From the NCBI GenBank assembly GCA_021783435.1, contig JAJXUC010000181.1, positions 1 to 7,079 of the forward strand: 7,079 nt of DNA, written 5' to 3'. Positions within the stretch are counted from its first letter, which is position 1. Each line of letters opens with the position of its first letter. Source of the DNA: Pseudomonadota bacterium (GTDB taxonomy: Bacteria; Pseudomonadota; Gammaproteobacteria; Burkholderiales; Burkholderiaceae). This document shows positions 1 to 5,864 of this stretch, piece after piece. The translations under genes were made by a program, and so were the position numbers. The notes below the pieces were generated by a model that saw nothing but the letters and a program-made list of their open reading frames with translations, had not been told where the DNA came from and searched no databases.

Positions 1-2
1 CC

Positions 3-1487
3 GGTCTGCAGGAAGACTTGCTGATCAACATCACGCCGCAGGAAACCCGCGTGGCCCTCATCGCCCACGCCGCGGTGCAGGAAATCCACATCGAGCGCAC
101 CCTGGAGCGCGGCCTGGCCGGCAATGTGTACCTGGGGCGCGTGGTGCGCGTGCTGCCGGGCATGCAGTCGGCCTTCGTCGACATCGGCCTGGAGCGCGCC
201 GCCTTCCTGCACGTGGCCGACCTGTGGCAGCGCATGCTGGGCAATGCCGAGGCCAAGTCCGGCGCCCAGCCCGTCGCCATCGAGAAACTGGTGTTCGAGG
301 GCCAGTCGCTGCTGGTGCAGGTGATCAAGGACCCCATCGGCGCCAAGGGCGCGCGCCTGTCCACGCAGATCAGCCTGGCCGGGCGCCTGCTGGTGCACCT
401 GCCGCAGGACAGCCACATCGGCATTTCGCAAAAAATCGACGACCCCGCCCTGCGCGAGACCCTGCGCCAGCGCCTGACCACGCTGGCCGAGGCGCACGAC
501 GCGCAGGCCAGCATGGGCTTCATCGTGCGCACCAATGCCGAGGACGCGGCGGACGCCGAACTGCTCGACGACATCGCCTACCTGCGCAAGACCTGGGCCA
601 CGATCGACGCCCGCATGCGCCAGAGCCAGGCCCCCGCCCTGCTCTACCAGGAACTCAGCCTCGCCCAACGCGTGCTGCGCGATCTCGTCACCGACGCCAC
701 GCGCAGCATCCAGATCGATTCGCGCGAGAACTTCGAGCACCTGCAGGCCTTCGCCGCCGAATACATGCCGCGCGTCAGCGCCCGGCTGCAGCTCTACCGC
801 GGCGAACGTCCGCTGTTCGAGCAGTACAACGTGGACGAGGAAATCGAAAAGGCGCTGGGCCGGCGCGTGGACCTGAAATCCGGCGGCTACCTGATCGTCG
901 ACCAGACCGAGGCCATGACCACGGTGGACGTGAACACCGGCGGCTTCGTCGGCGCGCGCAATTTCGACGACACCATCTTCAAGACCAATCTGGAGGCGGC
1001 CCACGCCATCGCCCGGCAGCTGCGCCTGCGCAATCTCGGCGGCATCATCCTCATCGATTTCATCGACATGGGCAGCAACCAGCACCGCGCCGCCGTGCTC
1101 GACGAGTTGAAAAAGTCCCTCGCGCGCGACCGCGTGAAAGTCACCGTCAACGGCTTCTCCCAGCTCGGCCTGGTGGAAATGACGCGCAAGCGCACCCGCG
1201 AATCCCTCGCCCACCAGCTGTGCGAACCCTGCCCCACCTGCGGCGGCCAGGGCCAGGTAAAGACCGCGCGCACCGCCTGCTACGACATCCTGCGCGAAAT
1301 CCTGCGCGAGGCCAAGCAGTTCAGCCCGCGCGAGTTCCGCATCGTCGCCTCCAACGCCGTGGTCGACCTGTTCCTGGAGGAGGAAAGCACCCACCTGGCC
1401 GAGCTGTCGGACTTCATCGGCAAGCCCATCGCGCTGCAGGTCGAACCCGGCTACGTGCAGCACCAGTTCGACATCGTGCTGCTGTAG
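3..1487 (+). CDS. rng: Ribonuclease G (5' end probably off the window)
   Basis: RNase G is a cytoplasmic endoribonuclease of the RNase E/G family that trims the 5' end of 16S rRNA and starts decay of some mRNAs. Numbering here is from a TTG at base 18, which gives 489 residues, as in E. coli RNase G. An S1 RNA-binding domain covers roughly residues 36-128 (GNVYLGRVVRVLPGMQSAFVDIGL region). The catalytic DNase I-like part carries the two metal-binding aspartates, D304 in VDVNTGGF and D347 in IDFIDM. The Zn-link cysteines are at 405 and 408 (CPTC), with a further Cys at 402. The long disordered C-terminal half of RNase E is absent, so this is RNase G rather than E. The frame stays open to the left edge (G-L-Q-E-D before the TTG), and an acidic ED/EE before LLIN is usual in relatives. 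The real start is therefore probably upstream of base 1, although an AGGA at 10-13 could serve the TTG. Identity is near certain; the start is not. Confidence 0.95.
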   Translation, partial: GLQEDLLINITPQETRVALIAHAAVQEIHIERTLERGLAGNVYLGRVVRVLPGMQSAFVDIGLERAAFLHVADLWQRMLGNAEAKSGAQPVAIEKLVFEGQSLLVQVIKDPIGAKGARLSTQISLAGRLLVHLPQDSHIGISQKIDDPALRETLRQRLTTLAEAHDAQASMGFIVRTNAEDAADAELLDDIAYLRKTWATIDARMRQSQAPALLYQELSLAQRVLRDLVTDATRSIQIDSRENFEHLQAFAAEYMPRVSARLQLYRGERPLFEQYNVDEEIEKALGRRVDLKSGGYLIVDQTEAMTTVDVNTGGFVGARNFDDTIFKTNLEAAHAIARQLRLRNLGGIILIDFIDMGSNQHRAAVLDELKKSLARDRVKVTVNGFSQLGLVEMTRKRTRESLAHQLCEPCPTCGGQGQVKTARTACYDILREILREAKQFSPREFRIVASNAVVDLFLEEESTHLAELSDFIGKPIALQVEPGYVQHQFDIVLL

Positions 1488-1493
1488 GCGCCA

Positions 1494-1509
1494 CGCGGCG
1501 CGAGCCGCG
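1494..1509. terminator. Hairpin between convergent rng and AhpD-like gene
   Basis: CGCGGC (1494-1499) pairs with GCCGCG (1504-1509) around a GCGA loop, a GNRA tetraloop on the + strand. An alternative stem GCGCC/GGCGC (1488-1492 with 1497-1501) overlaps it. The hairpin begins 7 bases after the rng stop and ends just before the stop of the opposing gene, so it could end or protect both transcripts. No T-run follows on either strand, so it is not a classical intrinsic terminator. Confidence 0.35.
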
Positions 1510-1511
1510 CT

Positions 1512-2093
1512 TCAGCCAGCCTTCGGCACCCGCCCCAGCATGTAGAACTCGGGATTGGGCATCATGCGCAGCAGCCCGGCCATGCGGTTGGACAGGGCGA
1601 AGAACGCTGCAAGGGCGCCGATGTCCCACGCATCCTCATGGCTGAACCCCACGGCGTACAAGGCGTCGAGGTCGGCGTCGTCCACCGCGTCGGCCTGCCG
1701 CGCAACCTTGCACGCGAACGCCAGCATCGCCCGCTGCCGCTGGCTGAGATCGGCCTTGGTCCAGTCCGTGGCGATCTGGTCCGCGATCCGCGGATTCTTC
1801 TCGTGAATGCGCAAAATGGCCCCGTGCGCCACCACGCAATACAGGCAGTGGTTCGCCGCGCTCGTCGCCACCACGACCATCTCCTTCTCCCCCTTGGTCA
1901 GCCCCGAGGGCTTGAGCATCAGCGCGTCGTGATAGGCGAAGAAGGCGCGGAACTCGTCCGGCCGATGCGCCAGCGCGAGAAACACATTCGGCACGAAGCC
2001 GCTGCGCTCCTGCACCTCCAGGATGCGCTGGCGCATGTCGTCGGGCAGATCGGCGAGTTCGGGGACGGGGAAGCGGCTGATGGCTTGGGTCAT
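1512..2093 (-). CDS. AhpD-like peroxidase-related protein
   Basis: This 193-residue protein belongs to the alkylhydroperoxidase AhpD / carboxymuconolactone decarboxylase superfamily, in the branch usually named uncharacterized peroxidase-related enzyme. The fold is all-helical and the protein is probably cytosolic. The redox motif E-x11-C-x2-C-x3-H is intact: E71, C83, C86 (CLYC) and H90. In AhpD the equivalent thiols and His/Glu relay reduce peroxides; the physiological substrate of this branch is not established. The N-terminus (AISRFPVPELADLPDDMRQRI) looks like the family's natural start, so the ATG at 2093 is preferred even though no good Shine-Dalgarno precedes it. It lies downstream of the ArsR-type gene on the same strand, 146 bp away, and may be read from that promoter or its own. 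It converges on rng with 24 bp between stop codons. No truncation is seen. Confidence 0.88.
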   Translation of the reverse strand: MTQAISRFPVPELADLPDDMRQRILEVQERSGFVPNVFLALAHRPDEFRAFFAYHDALMLKPSGLTKGEKEMVVVATSAANHCLYCVVAHGAILRIHEKNPRIADQIATDWTKADLSQRQRAMLAFACKVARQADAVDDADLDALYAVGFSHEDAWDIGALAAFFALSNRMAGLLRMMPNPEFYMLGRVPKAG

Positions 2094-2239
2094 GGCATCT
2101 GAGGAGACGAGACTGTCCAGAGGACATTGAAGCCGCCGCGACGATGACGCGCAAGGCCGCGGTCTGCCATGGCTCGCTTGCCTTGGCCCGCAAGCCTGTC
2201 GGAAAACACCACCGAGGCACGCGAAGGCCTATCGGCCGC
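2094..2239. other. Intergenic region with a short dyad upstream of the AhpD-like gene
   Basis: These 146 bp between the ArsR-type stop and the AhpD-like start contain one clear inverted repeat: GCTTGC (2176-2181) and GCAAGC (2190-2195) with an 8-base spacer. It lies about 80 bp upstream of the AhpD-like start codon and could be an operator or an RNA hairpin. I see no convincing -35/-10 pair and no T-rich terminator. Confidence 0.3.
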
Positions 2240-2653
2240 TCAAAATTGACCGGGCAATTTCATGCTCCTGACCCATTGCGTCGACTGACCCGATGGTTTG
2301 GGGGCATCCAGTTCAGTTTCGATCTTCGTGTAAGCCGCGCGACATAACTGAAGCACATCCTCGCTTCGCACCCGGTAGACCATCTGATTGCCGACCCGGC
2401 GCTTCGCCACGATCCCCGCCGAGTACAACATTTTGAGATGTTGCGAAACGTTGGGCTGTGTCGAAGCGACCGCCTCGACAATGGCATTGACGCTTTTCCC
2501 CTGGTTGCAGATGGCACTCAGAATACGCAGACGCAGTGGCGTGGCCAGAGCGCTGAAGAGTTCAGCCGTGCGGATGAACACGCGATCCGTGGCGTCATCT
2601 TCAACGGCGTGCTGGGTGCTCAGCATCTGCAAGGGAATCGATCGCGCTGACAT
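2240..2653 (-). CDS. ArsR-family winged-helix repressor
   Basis: A 137-residue ArsR/SmtB-type dimeric DNA-binding repressor. After a short N-terminal tail, the core runs from about residue 26 (FIRTAELFSALATPLRLRIL) through the recognition helix (QPNVSQHLKMLYSAG, about 66-80) to the wing (VAKRRVGNQMVYRV, about 82-95) and a last helix around 98-116. The metal-binding ELCVCD motif of ArsR/SmtB is absent. The only cysteines are C49 and C104, near the second and last helices, which suggests thiol sensing rather than arsenite or zinc sensing (inference). The frame extends upstream to a TTG at 2785, but those 44 residues are not ArsR-like. The ATG at 2653, with an AGAG about 8 bases upstream, is preferred; an ATG at 2626 is a second option. 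The C-terminal ~20 residues after the last helix look disordered. GC content is lower than in flanking genes. Its target is unknown: itself, the AhpD-like gene downstream, or the DoxX operon are candidates. Confidence 0.85.
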   Translation of the reverse strand: MSARSIPLQMLSTQHAVEDDATDRVFIRTAELFSALATPLRLRILSAICNQGKSVNAIVEAVASTQPNVSQHLKMLYSAGIVAKRRVGNQMVYRVRSEDVLQLCRAAYTKIETELDAPKPSGQSTQWVRSMKLPGQF

Positions 2654-2756
2654 GGCGAATCTCTGACGCAAAGACAGCCGTCCATGCATGCAAGCCTGCA
2701 AACCAACGTGGACACGCCCATGGCGAAGTCGTCTTCCGGGAGTCGCAAAATCTGAA

Positions 2757-2785
2757 GTCATTCTCCGCGCAAGAATCGCCGTCAA
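2757..2785 (-). promoter_or_regulatory. Candidate arsR-type promoter with operator-like dyad in its spacer
   Basis: Read on the - strand, TTGACG (2785-2780, 5 of 6 to the -35 consensus) is followed after 17 bases by AATGAC (2762-2757, 3 of 6 to -10). The perfect inverted repeat ATTCT-N7-AGAAT (2760-2776) fills the spacer and overlaps the -10, where a repressor would block RNA polymerase. Transcription from here would give a leader of roughly 100 bases before the ATG at 2653. The -10 is weak, so this is a suggestion only. The rest of 2654-2896 holds no gene I can support; a short palindrome CATGCATG (2683-2690) is the only other structure noticed. Confidence 0.3.
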
Positions 2786-2896
2786 TCTTGATGGACATCA
2801 ACCGGATGCACCTTCCCATAGGCCCGGCAACAATCAGGTTTGTCCAAATGTTGCTGAGGGTTCGGACTGTCACGGATTCGAAAAACATCCATCGAT

Positions 2897-3307
2897 TCAG
2901 CGCGCCTTCGCCCTTGCTGGCAGCAAGGCCAGCGCCCCGTCACCCAGCAGGCTCAGAGCGATGAGGCTGACCGCCCAGAACGCCGGGTACTCCCAGCCGC
3001 CGCCCTTGTTGGTGAAGAGCCAGCCGTTGGCGCCATGCACCATGACGATGGTGCCGAACATCTCCAACGCCAGAGGCAGCGCGACCCAAGGCGCATAGAT
3101 GCCGAGGATCAGGGCCAGGCCTCCGGCAAGCTCCAGCGCAATCACGCCATACGCGAACAAGGCCGGCAGGCCGAGCGAGGCGAAGTAGGCGACGAAGCCG
3201 GGTATCGTGAACACGAAAATCTTCAGCCCGACGTGGGCGAGAAAGAGAACCCCGAGGCTCACGCGCAGCAAGGCGATGCCGTAGGGCGCGGTGGATGTCT
3301 TGATCAT
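2897..3307 (-). CDS. DoxX-family membrane protein
   Basis: A 136-residue integral inner-membrane protein of the DoxX family (DoxX/DoxD-like, COG2259). Four hydrophobic segments are visible at about residues 10-28, 46-71, 73-92 and 106-128, with the family's polar elements: R15 in the first helix (LLRVSLGVLFLAHVGLK), E59 in the second (ALELAGGLALILGIY) and the loop HGANGWLFTNKGGGWEYP (91-108). DoxX proteins have been linked to thiosulfate:quinone oxidation in archaea and to oxidative-stress membrane complexes in actinobacteria; the role here is not determined. The start is the ATG at 3307, with GGAGA at 3317-3313 and a 5-base spacer. The frame continues upstream, but that extension is Pro/Ser-rich and unlike the family. 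The gene follows the NADPH oxidoreductase by 49 bp on the same strand, so the two are probably co-transcribed. The C-terminus ARAKAR is positively charged, consistent with a cytoplasmic end. Confidence 0.9.
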   Translation of the reverse strand: MIKTSTAPYGIALLRVSLGVLFLAHVGLKIFVFTIPGFVAYFASLGLPALFAYGVIALELAGGLALILGIYAPWVALPLALEMFGTIVMVHGANGWLFTNKGGGWEYPAFWAVSLIALSLLGDGALALLPARAKAR

Positions 3308-3356
3308 GATGGTCTCCAGTGATGTGGACGGTGTCGAATCCGGATGCGCGGACGGC

Positions 3357-3980
3357 TCACGCCTTGCGCAACCACGTGGGGGCGATGGCGGTGCCGAGGC
3401 CTGCGCCATAGCCGAGATAGATGTTCAGTCCGGCCAGCGGTTCGAGATATCGCGCGTTGCGCAGGCCGCCGGCGTCGATGACCTCGAAGCCGATCGAGCG
3501 CGCCAGCGCGCTCACCATCTCCTTTGCCTGCGCGTCATCCGCCGCGACGAACGTGGGAACCCTCTGCCCGTGGCCAAAATCAGCGCCATCGGCCAGCACC
3601 TGCGCAAACACGGTGTTGAAGGCCTTGACCACTCGCTGGCCGGGCAGCGCCGCCGCGATCTGCTCTGCGGCCGACGTCTCGTGACCGAGGGTCAGTCCCA
3701 TGTAGTCGGCGGTCAGCGGGTTCGTGATGTCGATGACGACCTGCCCTTCGCGCAGACCGGCGGCACGCAACGCGGCGACTGCCTCAGCGTAGGCGGTTGC
3801 GACGATGACGATGTCGCTGTCGGCCGCCATTTGCGGACTCGACGCCGCCGCGTATTGCGCCGCGAGGGCCTGCGCCTTGGCCGCGTCGCGGCCAAGCACG
3901 TTGACTTGATGGCCGGCCTGCGTCAGTTGCTTGACGAACGCCGAGCCCATATGGCCAGAGCCGATGAGAGTGATGTTCAT
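3357..3980 (-). CDS. NADPH-dependent oxidoreductase, COG2085 (F420 reductase-like Rossmann) family
   Basis: A 207-residue cytosolic dinucleotide-binding protein of the family annotated NADPH-dependent F420 reductase or NADP oxidoreductase coenzyme F420-dependent. A Rossmann fold opens the protein: beta strand NITLIG, GSGHMG glycine loop (7-12), and R31 after the second strand (VLGRD), a position that favours NADPH over NADH. Further family segments are DIVIVAT (56-62), VVIDITNPL (81-89) and KAFNTVFAQVLADG (119-132). The archaeal enzyme passes hydride between NADPH and F420. This lineage is not expected to make F420, so the true substrate is unknown. The start is the ATG at 3980 with AGGA at 3990-3987; the longer frame to 4022 lacks this ribosome site. 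The gene is divergent from a LysR-type regulator and leads a likely operon with the DoxX gene, an arrangement typical of regulator-controlled stress or detoxification pairs. Confidence 0.87.
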   Translation of the reverse strand: MNITLIGSGHMGSAFVKQLTQAGHQVNVLGRDAAKAQALAAQYAAASSPQMAADSDIVIVATAYAEAVAALRAAGLREGQVVIDITNPLTADYMGLTLGHETSAAEQIAAALPGQRVVKAFNTVFAQVLADGADFGHGQRVPTFVAADDAQAKEMVSALARSIGFEVIDAGGLRNARYLEPLAGLNIYLGYGAGLGTAIAPTWLRKA

Positions 3981-4149
3981 GATGTGTCCTTTGTGTCGTG
4001 AGCTGGATTGCGTGAAACCCATGTGCCGTGGACCCTCGCCGCAGTCTGCAGGAGTCCATGGGTTGCACTGTAGAGTTGATGAATGTGGAAAAAAAGACCG
4101 CGATGCACAATAGATCGTTCCGTAAATTGCAACAGTATGAGGGCCACCG
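3981..4149. promoter_or_regulatory. Divergent control region with inverted repeat (oxidoreductase operon / LysR gene)
   Basis: These 169 bp separate the two divergent start codons and should hold both promoters. AACCCATG (4016-4023) and CATGGGTT (4057-4064) form perfect 8-bp inverted arms about 41 bp centre to centre, near four helical turns. Inside them, GGAC (4029-4032) mirrors GTCC (4054-4057, sharing one base with the right arm), and GCAG-T-CTGC (4041-4049) is a compact dyad. LysR-type proteins typically bind two sites in such regions as tetramers, so these are operator candidates. An A7 run lies at 4089-4095. No strong -35/-10 pair stands out. The LysR gene's ribosome site is GAGGG at 4139-4143. 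Confidence 0.45.
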
Positions 4150-5082
4150 ATGGACGTGACTTACGCCATGAAGGTGTTGTTGCAGGTCGTCGATTCCGGC
4201 AGTTTTGCGCGCGCTGCGGCCGCGCTCGACATGTCGAATGCGGCCGTAACGCGCCAGGTCAGTGCGCTCGAAGCGCGTCTGGGCGCGCGCTTGCTGAACC
4301 GCACCACGCGCCGGCTCTCGCTGACCGACGCGGGCGCCGAGTTCTGCGCCCGCGCTCGCGGCATCCTGGAGCAGATCGCCGAGGCGGAATCCGTTGCCGC
4401 CCAGGGGGCGGCACAGCCGGTGGGCCTGTTGCGGATATCGGCGCCGTTATCGTTCGGCGTGATGCGCCTGGCGGGACTACTGCCCGGATTCCGCGCCCGC
4501 TATCCGCAGTTGCGCCTGGACATCGACCTGTCCGACCGTGTCGTCGACTTGGCCAACGAAGGTATCGACGTCGCGCTGCGGATCGCCGGCAGGCTCGACC
4601 CGAACCTGATCGCGCGCCGCATCGCGCCCGTCAGCATGGTGGTCTGCGCGGCACCGGAGTATCTGAATCGCCGCGGGACGCCATGCGAACCGGCCGAGCT
4701 GGCGCAGCATGAAACCTTGAGCTTCAGCTATCTATGGGCTGGTGACGACTGGCCGTTCACCGACGGCAACGGTAAGGTGACTCGCGTGCGGGTCCATCCT
4801 GCCGTTCACGCCACCAGCGGCGATCTGCTGCGCGAACTTGCCGTGGCCGGCGGCGGCATCATCATGCAACCAACCTTCCTGGTCGCGAAGGAACTGCGGC
4901 GTGGAACCCTCGTGCCGATCCTGGCCGATTACAAGACCCTCGGGCTGAACCTGTATGCCGTCTACCTCAGTCACCGGCATCTGCCGAGCAAGGTTCGGGT
5001 TTTCATCGACTACCTCGTGCAGGCCATTGGCAGCGAGCCCGCGTGGGAGGCGGGGCAAGAAAACGTGGCGCCGCGAACATGA
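4150..5082 (+). CDS. LysR-type transcriptional regulator (CrgA-like)
   Basis: A full-length 310-residue LysR-type regulator, expected to act as a tetramer in the cytoplasm. The N-terminal winged helix-turn-helix covers residues 1-60, with the family signature SGSFARAAAALDMSNAAVTR (16-35) followed by QVSALEARLGARLLNRTTR. A linker helix (about 62-88) leads to the periplasmic-binding-protein-like effector domain (about 91-295; GLLRISAPLSFG, IDLSDRVVDLANEGIDVALR, AGGGIIMQPTFL). The pattern resembles the CrgA/AaeR-like branch, whose effectors are often aromatic or unknown. Cysteines are C66, C166 and C179; none is clearly a sensor. The ATG at 4150 has GAGGG six bases upstream and gives the usual LysR start (MDVTYAMKVLLQVVDSGSF). 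It is transcribed away from the oxidoreductase-DoxX pair, the usual layout for a LysR regulator and its target, so it probably controls that pair. The effector cannot be read from the sequence. Confidence 0.93.
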   Translation: MDVTYAMKVLLQVVDSGSFARAAAALDMSNAAVTRQVSALEARLGARLLNRTTRRLSLTDAGAEFCARARGILEQIAEAESVAAQGAAQPVGLLRISAPLSFGVMRLAGLLPGFRARYPQLRLDIDLSDRVVDLANEGIDVALRIAGRLDPNLIARRIAPVSMVVCAAPEYLNRRGTPCEPAELAQHETLSFSYLWAGDDWPFTDGNGKVTRVRVHPAVHATSGDLLRELAVAGGGIIMQPTFLVAKELRRGTLVPILADYKTLGLNLYAVYLSHRHLPSKVRVFIDYLVQAIGSEPAWEAGQENVAPRT

Positions 5083-5143
5083 CGGCATGCGCGAGATCGC
5101 GGCACGGTACCGGCCTTCGACTGCATTCGTGAGGTTCGGCTGG

Positions 5144-5159
5144 ATGGACGATCGTCCAT
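5144..5159. promoter_or_regulatory. Perfect 16-bp palindrome, operator-like
   Basis: ATGGACGATCGTCCAT equals its own reverse complement over all 16 bases. It lies 61 bp after the LysR-type stop and 58 bp from the stop of the SCP-2-like gene on the other strand, so it sits downstream of both genes. The form (two 8-bp halves with no spacer) resembles binding sites of dimeric repressors such as TetR- or MarR-type proteins. As RNA it would be a poor hairpin because it has no loop. No promoter is evident beside it. Confidence 0.4.
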
Positions 5160-5175
5160 GAAGCTCGCGGCATGC

Positions 5176-5208
5176 GGGCTTCGGAAGCCCGGGCGCCTGC
5201 GCCCGGGC
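5176..5208. terminator. Two overlapping GC-rich hairpins at a convergent gene junction
   Basis: The first stem pairs GGGCTT (5176-5181) with AAGCCC (5185-5190) around CGG. The second pairs the 10-base arm at 5187-5196 with the arm at 5199-5208 (core CCCGGGCG / CGCCCGGG, loop CCTG). They share 5187-5190, so only one can form fully at a time. For the - strand gene the second stem starts 9 bases after the stop codon, a good terminator position; for the LysR gene they lie about 95 bases downstream. No T-run follows on either strand, so termination may be factor-assisted. Confidence 0.5.
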
Positions 5209-5217
5209 ATGGCCGGC

Positions 5218-5781
5218 TTACTGCGCGGCGCTGGTCTGGGTGGTGGCCGCCGGGCAGGTGCCGGCGTCGCCGGGGACCTTGCCGACCATGAGCAGGAAGC
5301 TCTCGAAAGGCTTGATGGCGCGCATGGCCACCAGCTTGGGGCCCTGGAATTCGAGCTTGCCGCTCATCATGGCCCACATCGGGCCGGGGTCGCCCTTGCC
5401 CATGGACTCCCAGTTCTTGGTGCTGGCGTGCATGAGGAAGTCGACGTCGAAGTTGGCCGGGGTGTTGGGCGCGCCGCCGTAGGTGCAGTAGGCCTTGCCG
5501 TCCTTGGGCACGATCTTGAGCTCGACCATGGAACCCTTGCCGCAGTCGGTGCGGTACATCTCGACGATCTTGTAGCCGCGGCCCTTGTCGTCGTGCAGCC
5601 ATTCGCCGGCGAGGCCTTCGGTGAGCTGGGGCGTCTGGTTCCAGGCCTGGCAGAAGCTGGCGGTCCACTGCGACGACATCAGCACGGGCGCGGCCTGGGC
5701 GGTCGCGGCGGCGGAGGCGAACAGGGCCGCGAGCGTGGCGCGAACCAGATGCTTGCGCGAGATGGGGTTGAATGCGTGCAT
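5218..5781 (-). CDS. Exported SCP-2 (sterol carrier)-like domain protein
   Basis: A 187-residue protein with an N-terminal export signal: basic SRKHLVR, hydrophobic stretch to about residue 28, and an AQA cleavage site predicted after residue 30. The SRKHLVR segment is near a Tat motif but has Arg-Lys rather than Arg-Arg, so Sec export is as likely. The mature part resembles the SCP-2 sterol-transfer fold. Around 122-165, a trypto-acidic helix (NWESMGKGDPGPMWAMMSGK) is followed by LEFQGPKLVAMRAIKPFESFL, matching the family pattern of an A-M-M-x-G-K-L turn and a terminal helix. SCP-2 domains bind lipids or other hydrophobic ligands in a tunnel. Mature cysteines are C44, C80, C99 and C176, an even number that could form disulfides in the periplasm. 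The ATG at 5781 has GAGGAG at 5796-5791. It is last in a three-gene - strand set. The fold call is by pattern memory; the ligand is unknown. Confidence 0.75.
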   Translation of the reverse strand: MHAFNPISRKHLVRATLAALFASAAATAQAAPVLMSSQWTASFCQAWNQTPQLTEGLAGEWLHDDKGRGYKIVEMYRTDCGKGSMVELKIVPKDGKAYCTYGGAPNTPANFDVDFLMHASTKNWESMGKGDPGPMWAMMSGKLEFQGPKLVAMRAIKPFESFLLMVGKVPGDAGTCPAATTQTSAAQ

Positions 5782-5806
5782 GGATTGTGTCTCCTCGGGT
5801 TGAAAG

Positions 5807-5824
5807 CCGGCCTTGCGCGGCCGG
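5807..5824 (-). other. Hairpin in the leader of the SCP-2-like gene
   Basis: CCGGCC at both arms (5807-5812 and its complement 5819-5824) forms a 6-bp stem with a 6-base loop, ending 10 bases upstream of the GAGGAG ribosome site. On the transcribed strand a T7 run (5834-5828) comes before it, not after, so it is not an intrinsic terminator for the upstream gene. It may stabilise or process the intercistronic RNA. Confidence 0.3.
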
Positions 5825-5864
5825 GGCAAAAAAACGGGATGGGTCGGGGTCCGGGCGAGCGGGC

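Noticed and set aside
224..1645. Long + strand open frame overlapping rng in another frame
   Set aside because: Its translation is rich in Arg, Pro, Ala and Gly with no family pattern. It is a GC-driven shadow of rng.
2101..2106. GAGGAG ribosome-site-like sequence on the + strand
   Set aside because: No start codon with a plausible reading frame follows at the right distance. The region is upstream of a - strand gene.
2243..2260. AAATTG/CAATTT inverted repeat at the ArsR-type stop codon
   Set aside because: Only six weak pairs, mostly inside the coding sequence, with no T-run. It is likely chance.
2654..2785. N-terminal extension of the ArsR-type gene from a TTG
   Set aside because: The extra 44 residues do not resemble the family, and the region fits a promoter better.
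3291..4001. 236-codon + strand open frame antisense to the oxidoreductase
   Set aside because: No recognisable pattern. The - strand has an intact Rossmann-fold protein and ribosome site.
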